This document shows positions 24,176 through 36,156 of a stretch of 64,000 nt of DNA, in pieces. Position 1 is the first letter of the stretch. The number at the start of each line of letters is the position of its first letter. The position numbers were made by a program, and so were the translations under genes. Source of the DNA: Chytridium lagenaria (taxonomy: Eukaryota; Chytridiomycota; Chytridiomycetes; Chytridiales; Chytridiaceae); the NCBI GenBank assembly GCA_025449115.1, contig JAHLKC010000002.1:372001-436000 (forward strand). The letters run 5' to 3'. The notes under the pieces are model-generated. The model made no database searches. It saw only the letters and a list, made by a program, of their open reading frames with translations, and had not been told where the DNA came from.

Positions 24176-25507
24176 ATGGAAGGGTGTTTATTGGATTACG
24201 ATAATGATATCGAGATGGAGGTCGGAGAAGAGGCCCTCGATGAGGAGCTATCAAGCACCAGTTGGAGGAAGTAATAGAGCAGGAGGAGGATGACACCAGG
24301 CATGTTAATGGCGCCATCGATCGTCATCCGTCATCGATCAATCCATCATCATCATCATCACCAAGTCCAACAACCACATCTCCTACATCCCATCGTCCTC
24401 TCTTCGACCTCCAACCGCCACCTTTACTTCACACCTCCTTGGATCTTGTCACGTCGACTTCTACTACCAACTCTGCAGCAAAGGCAACCACCGCCATTGA
24501 CATGTGGCTCCGTCAGATCCCAGGCTTCCATCACCCCACATCAACCTCCTCCTCCTCCCACCACGTCAACACCACAATCATCCGGATCCAGGTTTCTCTT
24601 CTACCCAGATCTCTTCGCCTCTACCTCTACCGCACCAGGCACCGCAGGGTTCAACCCTCCACCCATCTCCAGCAACGAGCATCAGAATGGATGGCATCTC
24701 TCACAATTGGAAAAGTCGTTCTTCGAGAACAACCTTCCTCCTTCACCCTCGCACCACCTTCAACATCGTCCTCCTCCTCCTCCTCCCCATCCTTCTCCCC
24801 TCTCCCCTCCCCAGCCTACTCCACCCTTGAAGCATGGGCTCTCACCTCTGACGACGACGAAGACTCCCGCCTAACCTCTCACTCCCAAAGCCCTGTCCTC
24901 TCTCCCTCCCTCGACGCCATCCTCGTCCCTCCAAAACGTACCCCGTCAGTTTCAGAGGCAGACCTCATCTCAATACATCTCAGGCCCACCGTCCCGCGCT
25001 CTCGTCTCACCCGTTTTAACCGGGTTAGGCCTCTCCCCATTACCAAGAGAACCAGGGCAGGACCTCTTTTTCATTCAAGTCGCAGAGGGTAACGCCGTCA
25101 CCATTCGCAATTTCGCAAACGCCGCGACAACCTCCACCAATGCAATGATCGATGAGGCCCCTGAAGAAAAAGATGGGTAAGTTTTCTTTCGCCCACGTTT
25201 TCCCTCATCACCATTTAACCCGCACCCTCCTTTTTTCTTTACTCAGCCTACCCACAAAAACCACCCTCGCCTCTGCCCTCTCCCTCCGTCCCACCATATC
25301 AAGCATCTGGACGCTCATCTTCAACGTCTGGTCCCAAATGTCCGAAGACCGTATCGCCGCCGCCGTCGCCTCCACCTTTTCCGCCCTCGACGATCGTGTC
25401 ATGGATGACGAGAGAGTCAATGAAATTGATCCATCTCTCTTACTCTTTAGTAGTTTGACCAGCACCATTGCAGAGGAGATAGCGCACGTGATCGTGGCTG
25501 TTTGTTG
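24176..25507 (+). CDS. Unrecognised acidic/proline-rich protein, frame-disrupted
   Basis: I do not recognise the family. The ATG at 24176 opens an acidic start (LLDYDNDIEMEVGEEALDEEL). Continuation QLEEVIEQEEDDTRHVNG from about 24255 needs a one-base shift. Further pieces lie in alternating frames: SSGSRFLFYPDLFAS, EAWALTSDDDEDSRL, GQDLFFIQVAEGNAVTIRNFA and, after an intron at about 25180-25245, LRPTISSIWTLIFNVWSQMSEDRIAAAVASTF followed by SLTSTIAEEIAHVIVAVC and a stop. The last exon looks helical. Shifts occur in both directions here, so a decayed gene is as likely as sequence error. Confidence 0.4.
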
Positions 25508-27219
25508 ATTTCTTCCCCTGCTCCTCTTTTTCTGAAGCTCCATTCATCATGAATATCACCTTAGCATTCATATGTCTTCGTTTTTATAGTTCCCTACCCT
25601 CCCCTTATGTGAACGCCCAAAGCCCCCCTTGAAGTCTTATTTTGTTTTTATTCTGTTAGTTATCCATCATCTCATATTTGGAGCTTTTATATTCGCGTGT
25701 GTACCCTTAAGCCTTAATATAAAAAAAAAGAAGTTTCGTCCCAAATCCCAGCGTCTTTTTTATTTTGTCATCACCACATTTTGTTTTTGGGCTGAATCCC
25801 CGATATTTTGCCCAAAACAACAACGAACAAAAGTTCACTAGTTAGACAGGCATTGCGTAGAACACCTTTGGGCATAAACGCGTGCGGAAAAAACTTCGCC
25901 TTGGATGAGGAAATCAAAAAGTGTCTCGTCTTGCATACCTCACACACTACTTAAATACACGACATTTTCATGAAATCGTGTTTACCATCCATTTGAAAAA
26001 GCAGGATCTGTGGCTTACATAGGCATTTGAAGTTTTTAACTTGATCTTTGATGATGCAGACTCCTCTCTCGATAAGACGGGAAAGCTCTATCTTCTTTCT
26101 CCCAAGAGTAGTTCCCGGCACTCTAATTTCTACAATCCCAATAATTTGTTCCACCTTTGTTACTGATCTTGGGTAGTATAAGTATTGAATGTCTGGCCTC
26201 TTGGTCTTACTTCAAAGTCGTCTCAGCGAGACATCACGACAATGCTTTTGTAGGTTCGTGATTGTGGAGCGACAGATGTTACGGAGCCGGTGGATAAACC
26301 GTTGACGTCGAAATAGAAAGTACGGCTATTTAGCAAGTCTTCGATGCTACAGAAAATAAAGATTCACAAAAAACAAAAACAGAATTGCAAAACAAAAAGC
26401 AAACCGCAAAATAATCATGTTCTGGTGTGATGATGGTCGTCGATTTAATGAGTCGACACGTGAAGCGTTGTGAGTAAAAAAGGCAGAACAAACGTGTTTG
26501 GAGGTCTCGGAAAAAAAAAGTGGTTTCACTGTCCCAGTCCCATTTAATTGCTTAAAAGTGCTGCGAAAAAAGTGAGACCGCTTGCTCATGTAAACTATAA
26601 TTTTCACCAAATAAGTTAAAAAAGTTAAAAAAACGGAGACGTTATGTAATTGAGGAGAATTGATGCAGATTAAGGAACGAATAATCACATGGTTGGATAT
26701 GAAATTGTAAGCCTTGCCGATCACACAGTTAGAAAACGAAACTTGCAAGAGGAAAATTCCCCCTCGCATTTTCTGTTCCGCGTTTGTTTGAATCTCGTTC
26801 CAAGTTTCTTGGTTGTAACTCCCTCACTTTGGCCCTTCGTCATTGTGATGACTTTATTCACTGGAAAGTTTAAACGACAAATAGAATGATACACGGAGAG
26901 AAGCAATGAGCAATCATTACATGCAAAGAACAATACGCAAGGACAGAAGAAACAGATAGAAAAAGAAAAAAAGCATAAGCGTCGCCTACGAAAACACGCT
27001 ATCGATCAAGAGACTAAAGAAAGGCAAGCGAGAGCCCGTATCAAGAAACACTTTGAGAGCCGCAATCTCAAACACCCACTCACAGCACATTCCACAGCTA
27101 ACGGAAACCTCCTCCCAGGATCCGTACCCGTCTCAACCCTTACCAAATACCTTCCCACCGCAACATCATCCCCTCGTTTAACGTCACAGCCGCCACCTCT
27201 TCATCTCTACGTCGTATCA
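25508..27219. other. Intergenic or unassigned stretch
   Basis: About 1.7 kb in which I see no gene. Frames open on the minus strand near 25951-26154 and 26347-26769 have no recognisable motif. Confidence 0.45.
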
Positions 27220-28102
27220 TCACCGGCGCGGGAATCGGTGTGGCGCCAACCAGAACACGGACGGAACCCGTACCAGCTTTCCACGCAATTCGACGGATTG
27301 GGGACGATGATTCGGTGGATGTGGAGGTGGCGTGGATGATGGGGTAAGATCGTCACCGGGAGTTCCGACGACGTCGGCGTCGGATGTGGCGAAAAGGATC
27401 ATGGAGGTGCCGGTCGTCGCGTCGATCAGGTTGACAGTGAGAAGTTGTTTGATGATTTGAGACGTCAAAACAGGTGCAGGGGTTGTATCTCCTTCGGCGC
27501 GAATGTTAGGTACGGCGAAGGCGGCGTCGAGGGGGCAAAGGGAGCCAGGTTGGGTCGGTGAAAGCTACAAAGGAGGACAGATGGGGGATCGCGTCCGCGG
27601 ACGAGGTTTGTTTCGAAAGAGGTGGTGTCTGTGGATGAAGTATCAAGGGATGTGGTTTTGGTTGCGGATGAGACATCGAGAAGTGGTGTTTCAGTTTGGA
27701 TTGTAACGGAAGTAAATGTGGGTGTGGATGACGTGTCGTTGAGAGTAAGGTTGCTAAAGTCGAACGCATCCCAATCACTATCGGTAGATGGCCAGTCGCC
27801 CATCACCCAATTCCAGAGATGTAAAGTTGCTGTCCTGAAATGCGCGATGAACAAAACTAGAATATCGATGTATGCGATAGAAAGATTCTTACCTTTTGAG
27901 ACGAGTGTGGCGGCATATCAGAGTCAGTGAAGACGGCGACGGTAAGACGGTAGCCGAGCGCAGAGACGGCGGCTCCCTGAAAAGCACAGAGGATGAGGGG
28001 TAGGAGAAGCATTGCAATGGTAAATGTTGGGAGTTTTATTGCAGAAGAAAAAGATTTGACAGCCCCCAATTTTTCAACGACGCGACTGGCAACATGAAAC
28101 AA
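27220..28102 (-). CDS. Unrecognised protein with N-terminal signal-like segment, frame-disrupted
   Basis: No family recognised. From 28102 the frame gives MFHVASRVVEKL and then a hydrophobic stretch starting MLLLPLILCAFQGAAVSA, which could be a signal peptide used from the internal Met near 28012. An intron follows HSSQK (donor GTAAGA near 27893, acceptor TTTCAG near 27837). After it come TATLHLWNWVMGDWP, a Thr/Ser-rich stretch, and in another frame TSQIIKQLLTVNLIDATTG and SMILFATSDADVVGTPGDD. At least two frame steps are needed, and the C-terminus is not defined. Confidence 0.4.
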
Positions 28103-28575
28103 AGACCTGACGGCGTTATGTGGGCGTTTTTTACGGATCTATCGCCCTCTATTTGGAAACGGAGTCACTCCCTGCAGATGACTAGACTGCTGACAGAGAG
28201 ATGCACGAGATCCCTCTCCAAGAAAGACATATTGAAACCAAAATAACCGTTTACCTGTTGGATGTTCATTGAAAATACGTCGTTTATGTAAGGGCTCCTC
28301 CCTTTTGCATTGCACGGCACGCGAGCAAAGTCTTTTCAAAAGTCCAACTTTTGATTTGGCCTTACAAAAATCATCATTTAATATCAACATCTGGTTCTAT
28401 TTCAGTTTCCTTCTTTCTTTTATTAAAAATATCACATCCTATTTACATCGATATTCAAGCGAGAGCAAGAATTGCTTTGAGGGGTGGGGGAGGGGCTAAA
28501 AAAACTCAATAAAATGTGTAGCGACTTGGCTGACTCAACCACACAAAACTGCAAAGCACAAAGCTAAAACAGTCA
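28103..28575. other. Intergenic spacer
   Basis: Between two minus-strand genes; no gene seen. Confidence 0.5.
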
Positions 28576-29095
28576 TTACTTTGAGTTTTGGTACTTGGTA
28601 ACGGCTTTCGTACCCTCAGAGACGGCGTGCTTGGCAAGCTCACCAGGAAGGATAAGACGCACCGAGGTTTGAATCTCACGGGAAGAAATGGTGGACCTCT
28701 TGTTGTAAGCAGCAAGCTTGGAAGCCTCCCCAGCAATCCTCTCGAAAATATCGTTGACGAAAGAGTTCATGATGGACATGGCCTTGGCAGAAATTCCGTA
28801 CTCAGGGTGGACTTGCTTGAGGACCTTGGAGATGTAGGAGGAGAAGGTCTCCTTCCTGGACTTCTTCTTGGTCTTGGCAGAGTCCTTAGTTTTCTTCTCG
28901 GCGGTCTTTGCGGGAGCCTTGCCAGCGGGCTAGAGCGGCATTGAAGGAGCATTGGTTAGAAAACGTTATCGGTTGCAGACGCAAGGGATGAATGGGACAA
29001 AGATGCATGATTGATGCATGGTGCATGAAGTGTAAGGAAGAGAGAGGTAATAACCTTCTTCTCAGCGGGCGCCTTTCCTCCTTCCTTGGGGGCAT
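28576..29095 (-). CDS. H2B: Histone H2B (copy 2), start exon one base short
   Basis: Second H2B gene with the same two-exon layout as the copy at 21401: exon 1 29095-29055 and exon 2 28929-28576. Exon 2 is the same length as in copy 1 (354 bases) and nearly identical, with the same core and the same C-terminal AVTKYQNSK. Exon 1 is 41 bases instead of 42: the C run after ATG has five Cs where copy 1 has six. As written, the ATG frame reads [14 protein letters not shown] instead of [14 protein letters not shown] and would not join exon 2 correctly. The intron and the 5' flank differ from copy 1, so this is an independent locus and not an assembly duplicate. Either a base is missing in the sequence or the copy is mutated. 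Confidence 0.9.
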
Positions 29096-29712
29096 GTTTG
29101 ATGAGCTGGGGTGTGGTGGTGAGGTGGCTGTAGGTTGAAGGTTGTGTCGGCAGCTGGGACCGAAATATTTTAATGAAATCTGATGAAAAACTTCGCAAAG
29201 TGCAATTCCAGGAATGCACCTTGAATCGCAAACTTCGCGTTGAAAGAAACACTGCGGAGACCTACGAGGGCTTTTACATAACCATCCATAGGGAATAATG
29301 ATATTATATTCACATGCTTACTTGTAATAAACAGACGGTCTGGGTGATGCTGGTTTTGTCATTAGTCTCTCCCTAACTCCTCTCTAGCTCATACTTTAAC
29401 TTAACATAACTCGTTGATTCGCCTTTTATTTGAAGTCTAGTAGATCGACTTGCAGTCTAATGGGGGAGTCGGTGTATTGACCTTCTTTGCCTCTTGCCTG
29501 ATATGTACGTGATCATGGTTTTTTGGTAATGCCAAACCGTCCCAACGACTGCAGATAATAGAATAAGCTATATACAAAAAAAATAACAACATCATAAAGC
29601 CAGTGTCCTAAAAGCTCCATCCCGATAGCTTCTTCTACTGTCATGAATCCTGTCTGAGTGACCCTTTTTTGGGGTCTCTTGAGTACCCAGCCTCGTTTCC
29701 GACAATTCATAG
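29096..29712. other. Divergent spacer between H2B copy 2 and ATG16
   Basis: Promoter region for both neighbours. No gene seen. Confidence 0.5.
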
Positions 29713-32357
29713 ATGGCGATTTCGAGCCATACACCGTCATGGTACAGCTCCCTACGGAAACATCTTGATGATCGCGATGCTCGGGAACGAGACGCCTTTA
29801 AATCCATTTTCAGCACATGTAAGTTTTATGGGCTCTTGTGGCTTTTCATGTCAATTCACTTAGAGTGTCAAATTGGAGGTTTCTAAACGCAAAGCCGCCA
29901 ACACACTACTGATGAACTACATCCTGACTTGCTCTTTTCTGCCACCTTGACCGACCTTAGACAACAACCTCACCGCAAAATCCCTTCTACTTCAGTCTAA
30001 AATACACTACTCGAGTCCCAAATTGAGACGCTTAGAACACAGCATGACGATGCCGTAAAATCTGCAGCAGCTGCAAAAAATACGGGTAAGGTTTCTAATA
30101 ACGATGGTATTGTAATGATGTTTTTTGAATATAGGTCACCGCAAGCTCAGAAACGGTATCAAGACATGGAACAGCTTGTCCAGAGCCTCAAGGATGAACA
30201 GACAGAACTATATAAGACGCAGGGTCAGAATGCGCAAAGATTGCTGGATATGGTGGAGACAATCAAGACGCAAGAACAGGGAATCAAAAAGCAGACGGAT
30301 GAGTTTAGTTTTATTTCTTTTTCATTTTTTTGTTGAACTTATTGGTATCCGCTGACTCGTTTATCGGTTATAATTTATTTTTATGGGAACTAGAATACAG
30401 CGTCTTACTTCGTCGCTGTCCTCATTGACCGTAAAATGGAAGGATGCTGTTGAACTTATTAAAGAAAAGGACGGGGTTATTCAAGTGGGTTTAATTCTCT
30501 CCTCGGTACAGCAGGTTCTGACGTTTAAAAGATATTGAAAGACGAGCTCGCTACACATCAACTCGAACTTGTGCAAAGAGAGGAGCAGCTTAAAGAAAGC
30601 GAGGATAAAGTGAAGAAGCTTGAGGCCGAGAATAGGCAAATAGTGGAGAGATGGATTTTGCTGAAACAGGAGGAGGCTCAGAAGATGAATGAGGTTAACG
30701 AGTTTATGGAAACGTGAGTCATTACTTCCGCCTGCATATCAATATGTGCATGATTTTGCAAAAGCATCAATTATTGATTGTCTCATTTCCAGTGCGCTCA
30801 AAACCAAGCAATCTTCTCGGCGAACGTCATCAAAAACCTCACTCCTGAAATTAGGTATCCATTTGAAACCCTTCCCTACCTTTAGATATACTAAAACAAA
30901 AAATCTATTTTAGCAGGAAGGTCAGATCAGACGTGAGATGTACTCTACCCAACGTCATCGTAAAACGATCTGTAAGATTTTGTTTATCTTTCTTCGCTGT
31001 GCTAATACTGGAATAAGCCTATGCATGAAAGCGATATCAATTGCATCCAAATCAGCCGTGACGGAAATCTAATCGCTACCGGATCAAACGACAAGAAGCT
31101 CATCCTTACAGATGCAAAGACAGGTTAGAAAATTCCAGTAACGAGACATAACCTTTCGATAAAGGCAATGTTCGAACTTCGCTCATCGGATCACTCCAAG
31201 CCCTCGTGTCAACGTCATTTAGTCATGACGGTGAACTTGTGTTGGGAACATCAAATGACCATTCTACAAAGATTTGGTCAATTTCAACGAGCAGGCTAAA
31301 GGTAATTATTGTGCATAGTAGAGGCTTATGGTATAATAGCACACGCTTACGGGACATATCGGTAAAGTGTTTGCGGCGAAATTCACAAACACAAACCGTG
31401 TGATATCTGGGTCGCATGATAGGTAATGTCTTTGCATTCTCTGTCTTCTCATTTGCTTATTTAGGACATTAAAAGTGTGGGATCTTGCACGTGGATACTG
31501 TGAGTTGCCATCCGCGTACTCTCTTTTGTAACTTAGATGATCTCGATGTTTTAGGTACGCAAACTATTTTCACGCTATCCAGCTGCAACGACTTGGAGTT
31601 ATTGGACGGTGAAGGGTATTAATATAATTTCTTCATAGTCTGACACTTTTAAGAACCCAGATCGTCAGTGGTCATTTAGATAATAACTTGAGGGTATGGG
31701 ATACAAGAACAGGAAACCTCGTTAGAGAGGTGACAGGCATACACTCAAATCAGATTACAGGGGTAACTCTTTCACCAAGTAAGAAATATTGCGTGAATAT
31801 TGAAATAACCGAGGCTTCGCAGGTGAAAATCAGATTCTTACGACGTCACGGGATAATACTTTGCGGTTGATCGATACAAGGATGTTTGAAGTTGTTTCAA
31901 CATATTCGTAAGCCTTCTTGTTCATATTGAGAGTTTGACTTGTTCTTTTTTACAAGGCATGAGAGTTTTAGAGTATTAATGAATTGGACGAAGTCGTGCT
32001 TCAGGTGCGTTAATTGTGGTGTCTGTAGTTGCCTACAATATTATAATATCTGCTGTTTCATGAGCGTATTCTAACTTTTTTTTCTTTTTTCGCCGTAAAG
32101 CCCGGATGCAAATTACATCTGCTGTGGAAGTGTTGATGGATCAGTGTTTATCTGGAACGCGGACACTGGCAAGACTGAGCGTATTCTTCGAGAACATCGG
32201 TAAGTGGATCAAAGTACATGTTTTTAATAACACATTGTAATCGGATTATTTGTAAACAAGGTCAAGTGTATGCGGTGTCGTTTGGAACCCTCAAGGCGGG
32301 AGCCACGTGTACTCTGCTGAAAAAGACCGCGCCGTCCTCATGTGGGGTGTCGCATAG
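29713..32357 (+). CDS. ATG16: Autophagy protein ATG16, long form with WD40 propeller
   Basis: Atg16 binds Atg12-Atg5 and directs Atg8 lipidation on autophagic membranes. I resolve 17 exons: 29713-29818, 29961-30085, 30146-30302, 30394-30484, 30532-30713, 30793-30854, 30931-30971, 31018-31123, 31165-31301, 31340-31422, 31465-31499, 31555-31615, 31654-31778, 31823-31907, 31957-32004, 32101-32199 and 32261-32357. The N-terminus SLRKHLDDRDARERDAFKSI plus STYNNLTAKS matches the Atg5-binding helix. A coiled coil follows (KDELATHQLELVQREEQLKE), then LPNVIVKRS leads into about seven WD40 blades: HESDINCIQISRDG, FSHDGELVLGTSND, LTGHIGKVFAAKF, IVSGHLDNNLRVWD, QILTTSRDNTLRLID, CCGSVDGSVFIWN and HVYSAEKDRAVLMWG. 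One frame step near 30005 (one base missing fits) separates AKSLLLQSK from LLESQIETLRTQ. Confidence 0.88.
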
Positions 32358-32553
32358 ATGTGCCCCAACTTCCTCCTTTCCTACAATCACATCACATCTT
32401 AAATCACTAACCCTCGAATCACCTTGCTGATTGACGCGTGTACTTGCACACCCTCTACTTGCATCTTAAGTAATTTCTGAAACGTCACGAACAATCGAGA
32501 AAAAAACAATTAGACAATTTTTGCTCTCTTTCACCTCCAAAAAGAAAATAACC

Positions 32554-33679
32554 ATGATGCGTTTGACCCCTCTCCTTCGCCGGGCTGCCGCTGTTGCGCC
32601 TCGCATGCAATTGGCTACTTCCAGGATGCCCGCCTTTATTGCTCCCAGGTCGTTTTCTGTTTCGGCTTTTGCGTCGAGCCATGGAAAGGGTGAGTTTGAA
32701 GGGTCGGACACATCTTTGCATGTTAGCATTGGAGGTTGATTTCATCAGGAGCTAGACAGAGTGGAAGTTTTGGAAGAGACGCCCACGTCATCTAGCTCCT
32801 TTATGTACCAGCGCAACGCGTCAAACTTATTTTGTGCAATCTCCGGCAGCCGTTTATTATCATAGGTCTAACCGAACATTACTAACTCTTAACCTTCGCG
32901 TTCCACTCACCTCACCACCTAAACCATAAATAGTCGACCGTGATCTCAGCCACAAGCTGAGGGAGAACTTAAGTTCGAGGAGTCTGGTATTGAGAAGTCT
33001 GACCCCGTCTTTGTTGACGAGTTCAAGAAGAAGAACATTTTCAAGGTACGTATTCATGTAGTGATTTCGTTTTGACGGCCGGTTTTTATTTTAAATAGAT
33101 TGAGGACAAGGTTGGAGAGAAGGAGATTAGCCTCGTCCGTACTTTCGGAAACGAGAAGTGAGTCTATTTGTGTTTGACCATTCACGTAAACGAATTCTAT
33201 GCTAATGCTGCGTAACTAGGATCACGCCATCTTCAGCACTGATGCTCTTAGCGAGCAGTACGAGTTTGAGGAGGAGGAAGTTGTGAGTATACTATACCAT
33301 TTTGAAGACTGATTTTTAACACGCTTTTAAGGAGGAGGAAAAGAACTTCCCCATCAACGTGACCATCCTCGTCGAGAAGAAGGGCGCCGCTGACGGAGAC
33401 GCTGGCGCCATGGAGATCACCGCTGTCGCCCAAGACAAGGCCTTCCTCATTGAAAGCGTGACCTTCAGCTCCTCCTCTTCTCTCGTAAACGACCAAACGG
33501 CTGAAGGGGATTGGCAACGTCGTGGACGTTACGGTGGACCTGTCTTTACAGACCTCGACGATGATCTCCAGGACCTGTTCCACGGATTCTTGAAGGAACG
33601 TGGTTTCGATGAGGAGCTTGCAGAGTTTATTCCTTCTTACATCGTGCACAAGAGCAGAATGAGTAACGGAGTGGCTTAA
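32554..33679 (+). CDS. MAM33: Mitochondrial matrix acidic protein, Mam33/p32 (C1QBP) family
   Basis: Acidic trimeric mitochondrial matrix protein with roles in respiration and mitochondrial translation. Exons: 32554-32689, 32938-33045, 33099-33157, 33220-33282 and 33332-33679. The N-terminus MMRLTPLLRRAAAVAPRM with RSFSVSAFAS is a typical mitochondrial presequence. Mature motifs: FEESGIEKSDPVFVDEFKKK, ISLVRTFGNEKI, STDALSEQYEFEEEE, FPINVTILVEKKG, YGGPVFTDLDDDLQDLFHGFLKERG and FIPSYIVHKSR. Two steps, near 32955 and 33225, each fit one missing base between otherwise matching blocks. It lies 196 bases downstream of ATG16 on the same strand. The C-terminus is a few residues longer than the conserved block. 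Confidence 0.88.
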
Positions 33680-34283
33680 GCGTGTGTCTGACTGGGTGGA
33701 GAAGTGAGCGTCGAGTTGAAGGATAGGGGTTTAGAGGTTGTTTTGGGGATGCGTTTCTTTCTTTCCTTATATAGGCATTGTTTTTTGCACTTGGTCTTCG
33801 GGCGCTGGCATGGCCCTTTCATACTGTGTTTTTGTGTTTTGTTTCAGCTTTCACCTCTTGATGTCATCTGTTTTGGCTGGGCGAATAAAGATTGATAACC
33901 ATTTTTTGTTATTCTCTGAGAGCAACATTGCCTATTTCCATGCCCGTGTCTTTTTGTAAATAACTACTTTCATTTTAGTTTCATAGATGTAGGCCAAGTA
34001 AAATAAGATCAAAACGGAGTAAGTTTGACGCTGCTGAGTTCCTTAGAGACCAATGAGGACCACGTTGGGCTCAATGGCTCTTACACCACCAACAACAAGA
34101 AAACGAAGAACCAATCTTGTCAAGGACGTATATGCAGAGGTGGACGATCGAGTAGAAAAACAAACGTAAAGGCAAGGACAATTCCTATACGCTGAGTGTA
34201 AGATGGAAAGGACATGGACTATTTGGTACTTGGTATATAAAACGCGAGATTGCATATTTATTGCTACGACATCGAGCAAAAAC
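33680..34283. other. Spacer between converging genes
   Basis: 3' flanks of Mam33 (plus) and an SDR gene (minus); no gene seen. Confidence 0.5.
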
Positions 34284-35740
34284 TTAAAAAAGCAAACAGA
34301 TTCTACGCAGCATGGCAACTTTTGAACATTCACACAGCATCACCGTTCCTTCCCATCCCGCCTTTTTCAAGATTCCAACGGTCTCCTCTAAAATCTTTTC
34401 ACAGACAGCCTCATCTTCCAGCTGCGCAGGCGGTTGCTTTACACTTAACCCCGGATGAACAAAAACCCCCTCGAAACCTGCTTTCCTGTCTCTTTCGATA
34501 CAGAGGTAGCAGCATTCGTCATCACCCAGCCATCATCAGTGCACATGTACACAATCTCATCGGCAACGACCCTTGGGTCGGTTGCGATGAATGGGAGGAC
34601 GAGTTTGGCGGGATAGCGAATGAACCAGGGAAAGCCTGCGGTTTGGTACTATCAGTGTTAACAACGCCTGGAAAGACATGGATGAAACGGGGCGAGCGAG
34701 GTGTTGTAGTATGACGACGAGCAAATTGCTGATAAAAACGCCATTAGGTTAACGTGATTTAAATACACACGATAATTTACATCAGTCATAATGTCCAGTA
34801 ATCCTGCAGAGTTGTTCGCGGCTTTGATAAAGTTAAATCCTTTGGTGACTTGTAGATCAGATGGGTCGACTGTAACGCCACATGCACCATGAAGAACTGT
34901 CACTACCCTTGAATGAGCGCTAGACTGCAATTGAGAAAGAAGGCTGTTTAAGATTGTGAATTTAGAAAGGAAGTTCGTAGCAAAAGTAGATTCGATCCCT
35001 GCACGAATATGTATTAGTAAAATAAAATTGAATCAAATGAGGACAAATACGTAGGTACTCACCCTCTTTGTTCTCCCTCCTCGGCCCAAAATTTAAACTT
35101 CCAGCCGTCATTATCAACGCATAAATGCCTTCGTCCTTGAGCCTATCCCAATCCTTAACCTCCTTCACCAAACTCAAACATCCTTCGACAGTCCCAATAT
35201 CTGCCTTCACGAATGTAAATTCGGGTATATCACTCCCAATGGGGCTGCTCGAAGATGCTGCAACCTCGTCCTCCTTTTCATTGCCTTTTAAACGCCCTTC
35301 ACGTCTTAAAATCTTTGATGCGTTGGAATACGTGGTGCGGAGGGATTGGACCATAGAGCTACCACGGGCTTCATTGCGACCAGAAATGAGGACTGACGCT
35401 CCTAAGGAGGCGAAGCGGAGCGCAGTTGCGGCTCCGATACCTTGAGTTCCGCCTAATGAAGTGATGCATTACACATCAGCAAAAATCACATTCCTCTTTG
35501 GTCGAAAGAACAGGAGTGAACACTGTTAAAACAAAATTGAGACTTGCCGACGACAACGACGTTCTTCCCGGCCAAATTAACCCGGTCATTGGCCTCTTGA
35601 ATCACAGCTCTGGACATGTATGAACGAGACGAAGATGGAGAAGTCGAATGAAGGTTAAATGCAACGCAAATGAAAGTGACGGGGAGGACGGATGCTGTTG
35701 AATGCCTAAAAATGTGGGGGATGCTTCTTGTGCATAACAT
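34284..35740 (-). CDS. Short-chain dehydrogenase-like protein with N-terminal extension
   Basis: NAD(P)-binding Rossmann protein of the SDR superfamily. Exons: 35740-35548, 35452-35063, 34998-34781 and from 34728 down. The first exon encodes a Ser-rich N-terminus (possible presequence) and NLAGKNVVVVG; the second opens GGTQGIGAATALRFASLGA with an ISGRNE cofactor-specificity segment. Later blocks: FVKADIGTVEGCL, IYALIMTAGSLNFGPRRENKEG, ESTFATNFLSKFTILN and VFPGVVNT. A clear YxxxK is not seen; the equivalent region is FARRH. The first intron has a GC donor (GCAAGT). Frame steps near 34630 and 34485 both fit one missing base and restore RYPAKLVLPFIATDPRVVADEI and GFEGVFVHPGLSVKQPPAQL. It is more like the fungal SDRs of unknown substrate than a classical enzyme. 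Confidence 0.7.
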
Positions 35741-36156
35741 TTGCTAAGATTTGTTGGATCGACCAATTTTTTCGATCGAATGGCAACAATTGAATAAGGT
35801 GTATGGGATTATGGGCAGACGATAGGATCTGACGTCCGTTTTTTTCCAGTTTCTTTATCATTTACAAAGTTGAAGATAACAACGATCTTCTTGTAGAAGA
35901 TTGCATTTGAGCGTAATTAAAAATGCAAGCAATTTTTTCACCAAACACGCTTTTATTTTAAGCCAGGGAGTAGATCATATCAGATCTAAAATAAAAAAAG
36001 GGGGAGGAGAGGAGATGTGCCTTTGAGACAGCATTGACTGATGTTTACAAACGTAGAAGAGGATAACGGGTGCGGGAGAAAGAGCACAACGCAGACTGAA
36101 TTGAATGTAAAGAGGAGAGGGAAAACACGATGTAGAAAGACGGAGTAGTGAAGCCC
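35741..36156. other. Short intergenic spacer
   Basis: Between two minus-strand genes; presumably promoter of the SDR and 3' UTR of SHMT. Confidence 0.5.

Noticed and set aside
26347..26769. Minus-strand frame of 140 codons
   Set aside because: No motif, no splice-linked neighbours and composition like the flanking spacer.
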